39,103 bases of DNA from Lachnospiraceae bacterium (GCA_014799405.1 JAAVIA010000032.1:30437-69539); one strand, 5' to 3'. Shown: positions 16,099-25,491, counted from the first letter of the stretch. Notes: generated by a model from the letters alone, not told the origin. A program made the numbers and translations.

Positions 16099-16635
16099 AT
16101 GAAAAAAACAAACAACAAAGGTTTCTCATTGGTTGAGCTTATCATCGTTATAGCTATCATGGCTATCCTTGCAGGAGCTATTGCACCAGCACTTATCAGA
16201 TATATTGATAAGTCAAGAAAGTCAAATGACGTTTCAGCAGCTAAGACTATTAAGACTGCTGTTGAGACAGCTATGGCAAACGAGGTAACTTATGAGTTAC
16301 TTACAAGTGGAACTGCAGACTCTGATGGCAACACAGGTATTATTGAAGTAAATCCTGGTCAGTCACAGGCATCTGGTGTAACGATTACTTATCCGAGTAC
16401 AATGCCAAATGGTATTACAGCAGCTGACAAAACTGCTGCTGAGACAGAGATAGCAAAGAACATCGGAGAGAATATGCCTAAGATTAAGTACAAGAAGGCT
16501 GCTGATGGAACAAATGTACCTACAGCTTGGGTTGCTACATGTACAAGTGGTGGAAGCATCAAGGTTGGTCTTAAGACTGCTAGCTCTACTATGGGTTATG
16601 AGCTTGTTCCAGAGATTTGCTCATACTACCAGTAA
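16099..16635 (+). CDS. pilA: Major type IV pilin PilA (prepilin)
   Basis: The 178-aa prepilin has leader MKKTNNKG, cleavage before F9, mature start FSLVELIIVIAIMAILAGAI with the +5 glutamate, then alpha-1 (DKSRKSNDVSAAKTIKTAVETAM) and a Ser/Thr/Gly-rich globular head. The track starts at 16030, but those 23 residues would ruin the leader; GGAGAG is well spaced ahead of ATG 16099. Two cysteines, C148 and C174, are placed so that they could close a C-terminal D-region loop. It is the shortest prepilin of the operon, the only one among the assembly genes, and has hairpins on both sides, all fitting the major subunit. The polar, simple codon content suggests high expression. Confidence 0.92.
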   Translation: MKKTNNKGFSLVELIIVIAIMAILAGAIAPALIRYIDKSRKSNDVSAAKTIKTAVETAMANEVTYELLTSGTADSDGNTGIIEVNPGQSQASGVTITYPSTMPNGITAADKTAAETEIAKNIGENMPKIKYKKAADGTNVPTAWVATCTSGGSIKVGLKTASSTMGYELVPEICSYYQ

Positions 16636-16652
16636 GATTTAAACAAGTTATA

Positions 16653-16688
16653 GTTAAATTCCACCTGATTCGCCAGGTGGAATTTAGC
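16653..16688 (+). terminator. Strong hairpin after pilA (partial terminator or stabiliser)
   Basis: TAAATTCCACCTG-ATTCGC-CAGGTGGAATTTA is a perfect 13-bp stem, extendable by a G-T wobble and a G-C pair. The bases after it (GCTGTATTTAAAAA) lack a clean U-run, so it is probably a leaky terminator or a 3' stabiliser that gives pilA more mRNA than the downstream genes. Confidence 0.65.
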
Positions 16689-16719
16689 TGTATTTAAAAA
16701 TGTGAGACAGGGGCATATC

Positions 16720-17481
16720 ATGGGAGAACTGATACTTTTTTCTATTATATTTTTCATATATGGTATTGTTATCGGGAGCTTCCTGAATGTTGTTATAATA
16801 CGCACTCCTTTGAAGGAGAGTCTGGCGAAAAAAAGGTCTCACTGTATGGAATGCGGACATACACTTGCTTGGTATGACTTATTTCCACTTTTTAGTTATT
16901 TATTTTTAGGTGGAAAGTGCAGGTACTGTAAAGTACATATATCATGTCAGTATCCCATAGTCGAAGGACTGAACGGATTACTGTATGCCGGGATTTACCT
17001 CGCACATGGTCTTAGCGTAGATACGATACTTTACTGCCTGTGTACTTCTGCCTTGATAGCGCTGAGCTTTATTGACTGGCGCACGAAGGAAATTCCTTTG
17101 GGATTCAACATATTTATTTTTCTTTTAGGTCTGATTAGACTCGTTACCGATTTGGGTAACTGGAGTCAGTATGTAATCGGTTTATTTGCGGTCAGCGGTT
17201 TTTTACTATTGCTTCTGCTTTTTTCAAAAGGAAGAGCTATGGGCGGTGGTGACATAAAGCTTATGGCGGCAACCGGCTTACTACTTGGCTGGAAGCTTAA
17301 TATTATAGCATTTTTGTTGGGGTGTGTCGTGGGTTCCATTATACATCTCACATTGATGGCTGTTAAAAAGGCTGACAGAGTGTTGGCTTTTGGTCCATAT
17401 TTATCTATGGGCGTATATATAGCAATGATATGGGGTGAGCAGCTTGTAAGCTGGTACCTGAGTATGTGGACTATTATGTAA
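16720..17481 (+). CDS. pilD: Prepilin peptidase PilD (A24 family, with N-terminal methylase domain)
   Basis: The 253-aa polytopic aspartyl protease cuts prepilin leaders and methylates the new N-terminus. The DiS-P-DiS domain is present: GSFLNVVIIRTP, then the zinc cysteines CMEC (42-45) and CRYC (67-70). The catalytic aspartates are in LSFIDWRTKEIP (Asp119) and MGGGDIKLMAATG (Asp178, the GxGD motif). I chose ATG 16720, with CAGGGG six bases upstream, over the GTG at 16702 in the track; the extra six residues are polar and lack a good binding site. It should process PilA and the minor prepilins encoded downstream. Confidence 0.95.
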   Translation: MGELILFSIIFFIYGIVIGSFLNVVIIRTPLKESLAKKRSHCMECGHTLAWYDLFPLFSYLFLGGKCRYCKVHISCQYPIVEGLNGLLYAGIYLAHGLSVDTILYCLCTSALIALSFIDWRTKEIPLGFNIFIFLLGLIRLVTDLGNWSQYVIGLFAVSGFLLLLLLFSKGRAMGGGDIKLMAATGLLLGWKLNIIAFLLGCVVGSIIHLTLMAVKKADRVLAFGPYLSMGVYIAMIWGEQLVSWYLSMWTIM

Positions 17482-17527
17482 TCCACCGAAATTTTAAATC
17501 ACTGATTAGCGAGGGAGGCTATAAGGA

Positions 17528-19168
17528 ATGGCGAAAACGAATAAAGTGCTATCTATCGATATCACAAATGAAAGTATCACTATTATTGAGTTAACTGTTT
17601 CTCAGAAAAAACAGACAAACATTCACAATGTACTTATTTTTGAAACACCTGAGGATGCTTACGAGGATGGCACCATAAAGGATGCCGACAGAATGGCAGC
17701 GGCTATCAGGGAACAGCTTTCTAGCAGAGGTATTACCAACAAAAATGCAATATTTGTTCTTTCCTCTGCAAAGATTGTAAACAGAGAGGTTGTAGTACCT
17801 TTCGTAAAACCGAATAAAATCAGAGGAATCATAAATGCAAACTCGTCAGAGTATTTCCCTGTAAATATAGAGGATTATGTGGTTTCTCATTCTGTCCTTG
17901 AGACAGTAGTGGACGCAGAAAACAATAAGCAGATAAGAGTTCTTGCTGTTGCGGCACCTACGCAGATGGTCCGATCCTACTATGAGCTTGCGGGTCTTGC
18001 AGGATTAAACGTAGTGAGCGTTGACTACATAGGTAATGCAATGCTTCAGCTTATTAAGACACAGACAAGTGAAAATGCGACAACCATGGTAATCCAGTTA
18101 GGAAGTGAATCAACCGTACTTAATATAGTACAGGGTGACAATCTGCTTCTTCAAAGAACGGTACCATATGGTACAAATTCAGTAGTAAACGTAATTATGG
18201 ATGAAAAGGGTGTGGATGCTACCACAGCTATGACACTTCTTCAAAACGACAGACTTATAACGGTTGATTTTGATGATAATGAGGAAACGGGTGCATTCAG
18301 ATACCTTATTAACAATATCGGGCGTGTTATGGATTATTACGCAAGTAAGAATCCGGATAAACCGATTGATGATGTTTTCCTTACGGGTGATGGAGCCCTC
18401 ATAAAGGGTATAGACGGACTTTTCAAGATACAGTTAAATGTAAATACACGCATTATGGATAGTCTTTACAATATCAAGTTTGACCCAAGCATTGACCTTA
18501 AGGTTTATAATCCGGTATATCTCGTAACCTCCATAGGAGCTGCATTTGCACCTATGGGCTTTGATGTGATTGACCCGACCGCAAAGGTAAAGGGTGGTTC
18601 AGGTGTAAGCCTTGCACCTTTTGTTGCACTTACTGTTATAGCGGCAATTGCAGGAGCAGGTCTTGCTTTCTACTCAATCAAGCAGAAAAATGATGCTGAG
18701 GCGGAGCGGGATAATCTTAACGCTAAGATTGACGCCATATCGGATATAGAACGGATTATTCAGGAACACGACCAGGCTAAGGCTGAATATATGGATGTTG
18801 TAGCTATGTACAATGCTACGTACCAGTTAAATGAAAATGTAAGAATGTTTATAAGTGAACTTGAGGCAAAGATACCTACGACAGTAGTTGTAACAGGCTT
18901 TACATCTACCAATGATGGTGTAAATATTCCGTGTGTATCTGCTGACTATGATTCGATTGCTGACTTTATTATGCAGCTTAAGAAGATAGAGTGTATTGAT
19001 GATGCATATGTGGCATCTATTTCTAAACGAATTGATGAATCAACGGGACAGGAGTCATACGAGTTTACTGTTACGGCGATATATGTAAATACAAACCCGA
19101 AGGCTCTTTTAGCAGTTGATGAAGAAGCAGCGGCAGAAGAGACTTCCACGGAAGAAACAGCAGAGTAG
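17528..19168 (+). CDS. pilM: PilM-PilN fusion protein (type IV pilus alignment complex)
   Basis: The 546-aa product combines two proteins normally separate. Residues ~1-345 are the PilM/FtsA-like actin-fold ATPase (VLSIDITNESITIIEL, MVIQLGSESTVLNIV, DDVFLTGDGALIKGI, SIGAAFAPMG). A linker follows, then one membrane helix (~363-383), a short coiled coil (AEAERDNLNAKIDAISDIERIIQEH) and a PilN-like domain (NVRMFISELEAKIPTTVVVTGF, YDSIADFIMQLKKIECIDDAYV). The tail is acidic (EEAAAEETSTEETAE). The free PilN N-terminal peptide that PilM usually binds is replaced by the covalent linker. No stop or frameshift lies between the halves. GGGAGG and AAGGA precede ATG 17528. Confidence 0.88.
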   Translation: MAKTNKVLSIDITNESITIIELTVSQKKQTNIHNVLIFETPEDAYEDGTIKDADRMAAAIREQLSSRGITNKNAIFVLSSAKIVNREVVVPFVKPNKIRGIINANSSEYFPVNIEDYVVSHSVLETVVDAENNKQIRVLAVAAPTQMVRSYYELAGLAGLNVVSVDYIGNAMLQLIKTQTSENATTMVIQLGSESTVLNIVQGDNLLLQRTVPYGTNSVVNVIMDEKGVDATTAMTLLQNDRLITVDFDDNEETGAFRYLINNIGRVMDYYASKNPDKPIDDVFLTGDGALIKGIDGLFKIQLNVNTRIMDSLYNIKFDPSIDLKVYNPVYLVTSIGAAFAPMGFDVIDPTAKVKGGSGVSLAPFVALTVIAAIAGAGLAFYSIKQKNDAEAERDNLNAKIDAISDIERIIQEHDQAKAEYMDVVAMYNATYQLNENVRMFISELEAKIPTTVVVTGFTSTNDGVNIPCVSADYDSIADFIMQLKKIECIDDAYVASISKRIDESTGQESYEFTVTAIYVNTNPKALLAVDEEAAAEETSTEETAE

Positions 19169-19186
19169 AGAAGGGGGGAATAGAAC

Positions 19187-20296
19187 ATGTCAAAAGCAAA
19201 TATAAGTATATTATTAGTATTACTCTCCGTAGTTATAGTTGGTGGAGTTTACCTTTATGTGTATAAGCCTAATATGGAGGATAAGGATGTAATACAGGCT
19301 GAGATAAATACACTTCAGGCAAGATATAACGATCTTAGCGCCAAGGCACAGAAAAAGGAACAGTATATTGCAGATACAGAAATGTATAGGGCAGAGTTTG
19401 AGGATGAGGTAGCATACTTCCCTGCAACGCTTGATCAGGAGATAAGTGTTATGTTCGTAAAGGGCTTAATTAAGGATGAAGGTGTAAAGCAGTTTGATGT
19501 AAACAATGTGGGCTTGGGAAGACCTAGTATGTTTTATGTGCTTGGTTCAGGAGCAACACAGAGTGGTGCTGATGTTGCAGTGACCGATGATTCCTATCTT
19601 TGTTACACAGCAGCATTTCCTATTTCATATGCAGGTTCATACGAAGGCATAAAGGATTTGCTTGATTATATTATGGCATACAAGTACAGGATGAATGTTT
19701 CAGCTGTTACAATGTCATATAATTCAGAGACAGACGCATTTACAGGTAGTATAAGCATCAATGCTTACTGTATTACTGGAGGCGACAGAGAAGCTGACAA
19801 GATCAGCGTAAATGTAAATAACGGAGTGGACAATATATTCCATGGAGGAAGCGGTGCAGTTGCTGTTTCATCATTCGAATATGATGCAGATAACGGAGCA
19901 GCAATTGTAAGCAACCATGATGTTAATATTCTTCTTAACAATGCAAACAATGATACCTCAGACGGAATAATTGTTTCAGCAGGCGGATCTGATACATATG
20001 TAACAAGTGGAGCTAACGAGGTTCAGACGTTAGTCATTACCGTTGATAGCGAGGAAGGTAAGAATTTTGTTACATATGCCATAGGAGATAAATCATATAA
20101 GAAGGAGATTGTATCCTCAGACCTTAAGATATATGTAGAGTCCTCTAAGAGGGTTGACGGTAACGACAATAACGGAGTAAAGGTTACTGTTGATAACAAG
20201 ACCAGTCTTCCTGTATTCTTTAAGGTTGTTGATGATGATACAACATCTCCAAGATTTAGTGTTGGAAGCAAGAGTGGTACCGTAAAGGTATATTAA
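19187..20296 (+). CDS. pilO: PilO-like pilus assembly protein with a C-terminal beta-rich extension
   Basis: The 369-aa product has an N-terminal membrane helix (residues ~6-27), a coiled coil (QAEINTLQARYNDLSAKAQKKEQYI) and a ferredoxin-like region (LDQEISVMFVKGLIKDEGVKQF; FPISYAGSYEGIKDLLDYIMAY), which is the PilO plan up to ~residue 200. The remaining ~170 residues are Asn/Asp/Val-rich and beta-like, unusual for PilO, which is ~200 aa in most species. It follows the pilM-pilN fusion by 18 nt, the place of pilO in standard operons. The N-terminal assignment is good from context; the function of the extension is unknown. Confidence 0.8.
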   Translation: MSKANISILLVLLSVVIVGGVYLYVYKPNMEDKDVIQAEINTLQARYNDLSAKAQKKEQYIADTEMYRAEFEDEVAYFPATLDQEISVMFVKGLIKDEGVKQFDVNNVGLGRPSMFYVLGSGATQSGADVAVTDDSYLCYTAAFPISYAGSYEGIKDLLDYIMAYKYRMNVSAVTMSYNSETDAFTGSISINAYCITGGDREADKISVNVNNGVDNIFHGGSGAVAVSSFEYDADNGAAIVSNHDVNILLNNANNDTSDGIIVSAGGSDTYVTSGANEVQTLVITVDSEEGKNFVTYAIGDKSYKKEIVSSDLKIYVESSKRVDGNDNNGVKVTVDNKTSLPVFFKVVDDDTTSPRFSVGSKSGTVKVY

Positions 20297-20311
20297 GAGA
20301 GGATGGGATTT

Positions 20312-21916
20312 ATGGCAAAGAATAAAAATAAGGGTTTTACGCTTATTGAAATCATAATAGCTATTGCCATATTAACAGTACTTCTTGTTCCTATTATGAG
20401 ACAATTTACACAGACACTTGAAACAAGCAGAAGGGCTAAAGAATTACAGTACATAAATGAAAATGCTGCGTATGTTTTGGAAATGTCTCAAAGAACAGAC
20501 TTAAGCAATATTGCCAGTGGTTCGGATGCTGCTGACGTGGCTGATGACATCAAAATTGACACGGTAACAAAACATTCCTCAATAACATGTGAGGTGTATA
20601 ATCTGGATGGAACGGCTGTCAGTGGGCCTGATGGTGAGGTTCAATATGCAGCAACCCATTATGTGTTAAATGATGCGAAGCTTGGAGCAAAAAGACATGT
20701 GTATGGAAGGGAAGTTATAACTGATGACCTTTCTGCTAAGCTCGCCTCTAAGGATGTATCAGGGCAGGGCTATAAAGTTGCATATGGACTGACAGATGCT
20801 GATTTGACTAATTTTTCAGCTGACTTTGAGCTTACCAACGAAGGAAGTATTGTACGATATGACAGTAACGGCTTTGTTACGGCAGTAGCCTGCAACAGAG
20901 TTGATACGGTTAATAACCCTAATGACACAAATCTTGGTAACATGCAGGATCTTGATGTGACTAAGGTAGCCATTATACCGGGAACTGCACAGAGCTTTGA
21001 TGCTCAGGCAGAATCACAGTTTTTCTCAATAACTATGGATAAACTGAAAGAGGCAGACTATGATTCCTGGCTGCAGGCAATGATGCATGAGTCAAACGAT
21101 AGTATACTTAATACTGTTGATTATGCAGGTTCTTTGAGAAAAGTAACAAAAATATATGTAGATGAAAATGATAATGGCACACCTAGTAATAAAAGTGACG
21201 ATTATTATGTTGTAAAGGTGGATGTATACTATCACAGTTCTTATTCGATAGCATCACTGATGGAAAACGGTGGGAACGCAGATATAAATGAAACCTTAAG
21301 CTACAATGTATTCTCACAGAAATTTTACACCGACAGATGTCCTGACATATATTTTGAGTATCAGCCATATGTTACAGAATACAGATATGGTGGAAGCACA
21401 TATGTTGAATATGCATCAAATGATGACATAATAATAGACAATTATGTTGAAAATCCTGACGGACCGGTTAAGCTTTATCTCTATAAGCCTACGGCTGACC
21501 AGAGTAATACTGCTTATAATGACAATATAGATGATCCACATGCATATTATACGAGACATGGTGGACTTACAAAGGTAAATATAAATATCTACAAAATAAG
21601 CGACAATGTAAAGCCTGTGGATATTTACACTAATATTTATGGTACAACGTATACGGGAACGCACTTGATTGACCATTCACAGTTTAAGGTTAATGCCCGT
21701 GATGTAATACCGAGTATTGTGACGGATTCTCCAAAGGTTGAAAATCAGATAAACACTGCGAGAGCAGATTACAGCTACAGCAACATAAAGCTGCTTGAGG
21801 AGGATACAAGGTATGCTGACAGGCTGCTTACAGTAACTGTAAAGCTTACACCTAAGGATGCTGATAATAAAATGGTAACTCAAATAAAACTTACTGGAGC
21901 AAAGGGGGAAAATTAG
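20312..21916 (+). CDS. Large minor type IV prepilin (PilV/GspI-J-like)
   Basis: The 534-aa product has leader MAKNKNKG, cleavage before F9, mature FTLIEIIIAIAILTVLL with Glu +5. The soluble part is ~480 residues, rich in Asp, Tyr and Ser, with many beta-like stretches and no domain I recognise. Minor pilins are usually 130-250 aa, so the head is enlarged. I use ATG 20312, because GAGAGG is 9 bases upstream, over ATG 20303, which has no usable spacing. It begins the minor-pilin block. Its likely place is the initiating tip complex, inferred from operon position. Confidence 0.85.
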   Translation: MAKNKNKGFTLIEIIIAIAILTVLLVPIMRQFTQTLETSRRAKELQYINENAAYVLEMSQRTDLSNIASGSDAADVADDIKIDTVTKHSSITCEVYNLDGTAVSGPDGEVQYAATHYVLNDAKLGAKRHVYGREVITDDLSAKLASKDVSGQGYKVAYGLTDADLTNFSADFELTNEGSIVRYDSNGFVTAVACNRVDTVNNPNDTNLGNMQDLDVTKVAIIPGTAQSFDAQAESQFFSITMDKLKEADYDSWLQAMMHESNDSILNTVDYAGSLRKVTKIYVDENDNGTPSNKSDDYYVVKVDVYYHSSYSIASLMENGGNADINETLSYNVFSQKFYTDRCPDIYFEYQPYVTEYRYGGSTYVEYASNDDIIIDNYVENPDGPVKLYLYKPTADQSNTAYNDNIDDPHAYYTRHGGLTKVNINIYKISDNVKPVDIYTNIYGTTYTGTHLIDHSQFKVNARDVIPSIVTDSPKVENQINTARADYSYSNIKLLEEDTRYADRLLTVTVKLTPKDADNKMVTQIKLTGAKGEN

Positions 21917-24900
21917 TTGAAGAAGATTAAAAAAATGCTTAAAAAACTAAATAATCAGGGCTCTAGTGTAGTTATGGTTGTTGCGGCACTGGGATTTATA
22001 GGTATAATCGTAGGAGCCCTTTTAATGGCTGCCGGATATACATATAAGCAAAAGCTTCAGGATTTAAATGCCAGAGACAACTTCTATTATGTAGAGCAGG
22101 CGATGAATGAGATTTATGCAGGTGTAGGCTCTAAAACTGCGGCAAATATGCAGGAGGCTTATATATATACCGTTGAAAATATGGTATATTTTGACCTGCA
22201 GACAGGAACATACAGAAACAGAACGGATGAAGAAGCAAACCGTATGTTTAAGGAAAAATTTATGGATCTTTTAAGTGCTAATCCGGATTTTGTTGACAGT
22301 GTTGTTGCAGACAGTCTTTCAAAGTATATAACAAATTCATCGGTAGTCTTAGATGCTTCAAGACTTTATGTTGAGAGAGAGTATGATGCTGATGGAAAGG
22401 TACAATCTATCACAATAAAAAATGTGACACTTACAAGAACGGCAAATTATAACCGTTCTCAGGCAAATGGTGCATACACCCAGAGATTGTCAACGGATAT
22501 TGTTATCGGGCAACCTGATTTTAATGTTGCGTTTAATTCCTCAACGTCAGGCTACTCAAATCTCTTCCAGTTTGCAACCGTTGCAGATATGGGACTTGAA
22601 GTAAATCAGACGGCAGGTAATACACTTACAATTTCCGGTAATGTATATGCAGGCTCGGATTATTACAATAAAAAATACAATGAGAGCACATATAATGCCG
22701 ATGTAACTGACGGCAGTAAGACATTTACGGGTACGTATGCAGGTGAGAGTGTATCATATGATCATGGAAGCGTTACATCCAAGAGATATGTTGAGGGCGA
22801 CAGTCCTATGAATACATATTTCAATTCCTATTCAACGCTTAATGACCCTGAAAACCCGGGACTTCGTGACTATTATGACGGTGTCAATCAGAGAAGCGCA
22901 AATTCAGGTATATATATAAACGGTTCTACGGTTTCAATACTTGCCGATACTGTTATAGTACCTGGAACAATTGCAGTTATGAACAGCGGTAATCTTTCCA
23001 TATATGGTAAGAGCGGTACTGCAACCTCTGAGTCAGAAATTTGGACTGATAATATTGTTCTGGATGGCACAAGTAGAAAAACTACTACCCAGATCGGTGC
23101 CGGACAGCCACAGATTAACTATCAGGGAGCTACCGCACTTATAAGGGCAGACCTTTTTGTAAAGGATGATACCGAGATAAATGCAACGGGAGCTACCTTC
23201 CAGCTTAAGGGAAGCTATTATGGATATGGCGACAGTACTGCAAAGGATGAAAGAGATTTTATTCCTACTGTTTTAACTGAAAATTTCCAGATTACAAATG
23301 CTGACGGAACTGTTGAAAACAGGGGACATTACAATAGTAGTGCAATTATAGTAAACGGAGAGCATTCTCTCCTTAACTTAGAGGATACAAATACAATATA
23401 TCTTGCAGGACGTTCTTACATTGAGCTTTCAAAGCAGGTTGAACAGTCGGAGACTGAAGAAAGTAATGAGAATGGGGGAACGGAGACAGTTATAAGACAG
23501 ACATATACTTACACCCCTATGTCTGAGGATAATCTGCTTACCACTGCTGAAAATGATACGGTATATATAAGAGATTATAAGACAGGTGAGAGTATTTCCT
23601 TAAAAAGTAATCAGAAGGCTTACATTCCGGTAATGTACACAGGAGTGCCTACCCTTACAACTGTATATACTAATTCTTCGGATGACCCTGTTCGATGCTA
23701 TCAGGCAAAGCTGCATACCGCACTTAAGGATACGCCTCTGTTTGATAAGTATTTCCCTAACAGTCCGTTCCAAGGTGTAGATACAAGTGGTACTAGAAAC
23801 ACTTATATCCCTTGTGTAATGCAGTTGGTTTCTGGAAAGAAATATTATTATATTGATTTTGAAACGGCGTATGGTATGCTTTTACGATATAATCCAAGCG
23901 TCGCATTGAATTATGATTCTGCACAGGACTATGCAGCATCCTTTATTAAGGACTATGTTGCCGTATTAAATGGCACGTTCAGCCCTGAGGATGAAAACTA
24001 CGCAAAGTATCTTGTTGATATAAGGGACTATGAGGATTTTGAGGCAGGAGAAATCCTTCTTCCGGAGATGGATAATGATCTTAATGTTGAACCTGTAAAT
24101 GTATATTCAAGCGGTGCCATAACTTCAAAGACCGGCACAAGCTTTGATATGATTACAAAAAACAGTCAGGCAGATATAGCAAGCCTGCTTAGCAGTCAGA
24201 GTGTAACACAGACTACAATGGCTGCAAATACTGAAGGAACGGCTCTCAGATTTTCTGATGACCTTGATATTGAATATGAGCTTGTAAAGTGGAATTTAGG
24301 ACACTTTGATTCTGCAACTGACCCTGAGGTTTTGTATATAAAGGCACTTTTAAGTGACAGCTCATTTGGAGTAGGAAGCATTACACCTATAAACAGATAT
24401 ATAAATATGAGACTTGTTCAGAGTGATTCGGGCACAATCGGTGACCTTAGACCTGCCAAATCAAATGAGACAGGAAATGAACCGGGAGTATTAAAGCTTG
24501 AATCCGGGTATAGTGTTTGGGTCAACAATGGTGTTTCATCAGGAACGAGTGACAGTGATTCTGTAACTATATCAACAACGAATGCGGATGGTGTTGTTAA
24601 GGGTATCGTTATAACAAAGGGAGACGTGTACTTTGATACATCAGTTACTGCATTTGAGGGTCTTATTGTTGCAGGTGGAAAGGTATACATAAACAATAAT
24701 CTTTCAACCTTTACGGCAAGCCCTGAGATATGTAGAGCCATAATCAGAGAGTGTCAGCTTTCTTCGGATGACAAGTGCAAATATCTTCTGTCACTATTCA
24801 AGGGCTATGAGGATTCTTCTATAGAGGACCTTACACAGCCTGGTACGGATAAGAGAACTATTGACACAATAGAGTATTCAGATGTTGTAAGCTTTGACAA

Positions 24901-24922
24901 CTGGATGAAGAATGTAGAATAG
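21917..24922 (+). CDS. Very large PilX/GspK-like pilin-family protein
   Basis: The 1001-aa product has a basic leader, MKKIKKMLKKLNNQG, followed by SSVVMVVAALGFIGIIVGALLMAAG, a prepilin-like N-terminus. The +5 residue is Met instead of Glu, as expected for the PilX_N/GspK type at the pilus tip. The long head has runs that look like a beta-helix or polymer-forming repeat (SGIYINGSTVSILADTVIVP, TIAVMNSGNLSIYG, VVKGIVITKGDVYF, FEGLIVAGGKVYI), with many Asn and Gly residues. The start is TTG 21917, directly after the previous stop, with AAAGGGGG upstream. The large size suggests a surface or binding function in addition to initiation. Cleavage by PilD is an inference. Confidence 0.8.
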   Translation: MKKIKKMLKKLNNQGSSVVMVVAALGFIGIIVGALLMAAGYTYKQKLQDLNARDNFYYVEQAMNEIYAGVGSKTAANMQEAYIYTVENMVYFDLQTGTYRNRTDEEANRMFKEKFMDLLSANPDFVDSVVADSLSKYITNSSVVLDASRLYVEREYDADGKVQSITIKNVTLTRTANYNRSQANGAYTQRLSTDIVIGQPDFNVAFNSSTSGYSNLFQFATVADMGLEVNQTAGNTLTISGNVYAGSDYYNKKYNESTYNADVTDGSKTFTGTYAGESVSYDHGSVTSKRYVEGDSPMNTYFNSYSTLNDPENPGLRDYYDGVNQRSANSGIYINGSTVSILADTVIVPGTIAVMNSGNLSIYGKSGTATSESEIWTDNIVLDGTSRKTTTQIGAGQPQINYQGATALIRADLFVKDDTEINATGATFQLKGSYYGYGDSTAKDERDFIPTVLTENFQITNADGTVENRGHYNSSAIIVNGEHSLLNLEDTNTIYLAGRSYIELSKQVEQSETEESNENGGTETVIRQTYTYTPMSEDNLLTTAENDTVYIRDYKTGESISLKSNQKAYIPVMYTGVPTLTTVYTNSSDDPVRCYQAKLHTALKDTPLFDKYFPNSPFQGVDTSGTRNTYIPCVMQLVSGKKYYYIDFETAYGMLLRYNPSVALNYDSAQDYAASFIKDYVAVLNGTFSPEDENYAKYLVDIRDYEDFEAGEILLPEMDNDLNVEPVNVYSSGAITSKTGTSFDMITKNSQADIASLLSSQSVTQTTMAANTEGTALRFSDDLDIEYELVKWNLGHFDSATDPEVLYIKALLSDSSFGVGSITPINRYINMRLVQSDSGTIGDLRPAKSNETGNEPGVLKLESGYSVWVNNGVSSGTSDSDSVTISTTNADGVVKGIVITKGDVYFDTSVTAFEGLIVAGGKVYINNNLSTFTASPEICRAIIRECQLSSDDKCKYLLSLFKGYEDSSIEDLTQPGTDKRTIDTIEYSDVVSFDNWMKNVE

Positions 24923-24933
24923 AGGTGTTGCCT

Positions 24934-25491
24934 ATGAAGAAAAAAATTGATGATAACAGCGGTTACACCTTGGTAGAGTTAATTATAGTATTGGCTATCA
25001 TAGTTATACTTACAACTGCGGCATTTGTGACTATGTCTGTAATGCATACTGCAAAGGTAAAGGAGGCAGCGGCCACATTTGATGCAGAGATTACTGATTT
25101 GATTGCAAGAACAAGAAATCAGGATGTCTATCAGGACACGAATCAAAATGGTGCTATGGATTCCGGTGAGGAGCTGCCGGGTTATAAGTATGAGTTGGGT
25201 ATATCTTATGACGGAGGAAAGTATTATATTAACAACTGGTATCTTGAACCGGGAGGCACACACAGCGAGGCGACTACAAAGAGAAAAAGCCTTTCTGCTT
25301 ATGCGAGGGTTCAGTATTCTGATTTTGATGGTACCTATGTGGACACTGACGTTATAGATGGTCATATGATAAGATTTGATAAATCCGGTGCCTGTGTTGA
25401 GGGTGCAGGAGTATATAAATTTCTAAAAAAAGATGGAAGTGTTATTGCAACTGTAACTATTAACAAAAATGGTAGTCATCAGATTAAGTAG
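24934..25491 (+). CDS. Minor type IV prepilin (GspH/FimT-like)
   Basis: The 185-aa product has leader MKKKIDDNSG, cleavage before Y11, mature YTLVELIIVLAIIVILTTAAF with Glu +5, and a ~150-residue head. I start at ATG 24934, with AGAGGTG seven bases upstream; the track start (GTG 24925) lies within that ribosome binding site. Codons for a DTNQNGAMDSGE stretch look like a calcium-binding loop of the DxNxDG type, as in GspG-like pseudopilins. That is a suggestion only. It starts 11 nt after the PilX-like gene. Confidence 0.87.
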   Translation: MKKKIDDNSGYTLVELIIVLAIIVILTTAAFVTMSVMHTAKVKEAAATFDAEITDLIARTRNQDVYQDTNQNGAMDSGEELPGYKYELGISYDGGKYYINNWYLEPGGTHSEATTKRKSLSAYARVQYSDFDGTYVDTDVIDGHMIRFDKSGACVEGAGVYKFLKKDGSVIATVTINKNGSHQIK

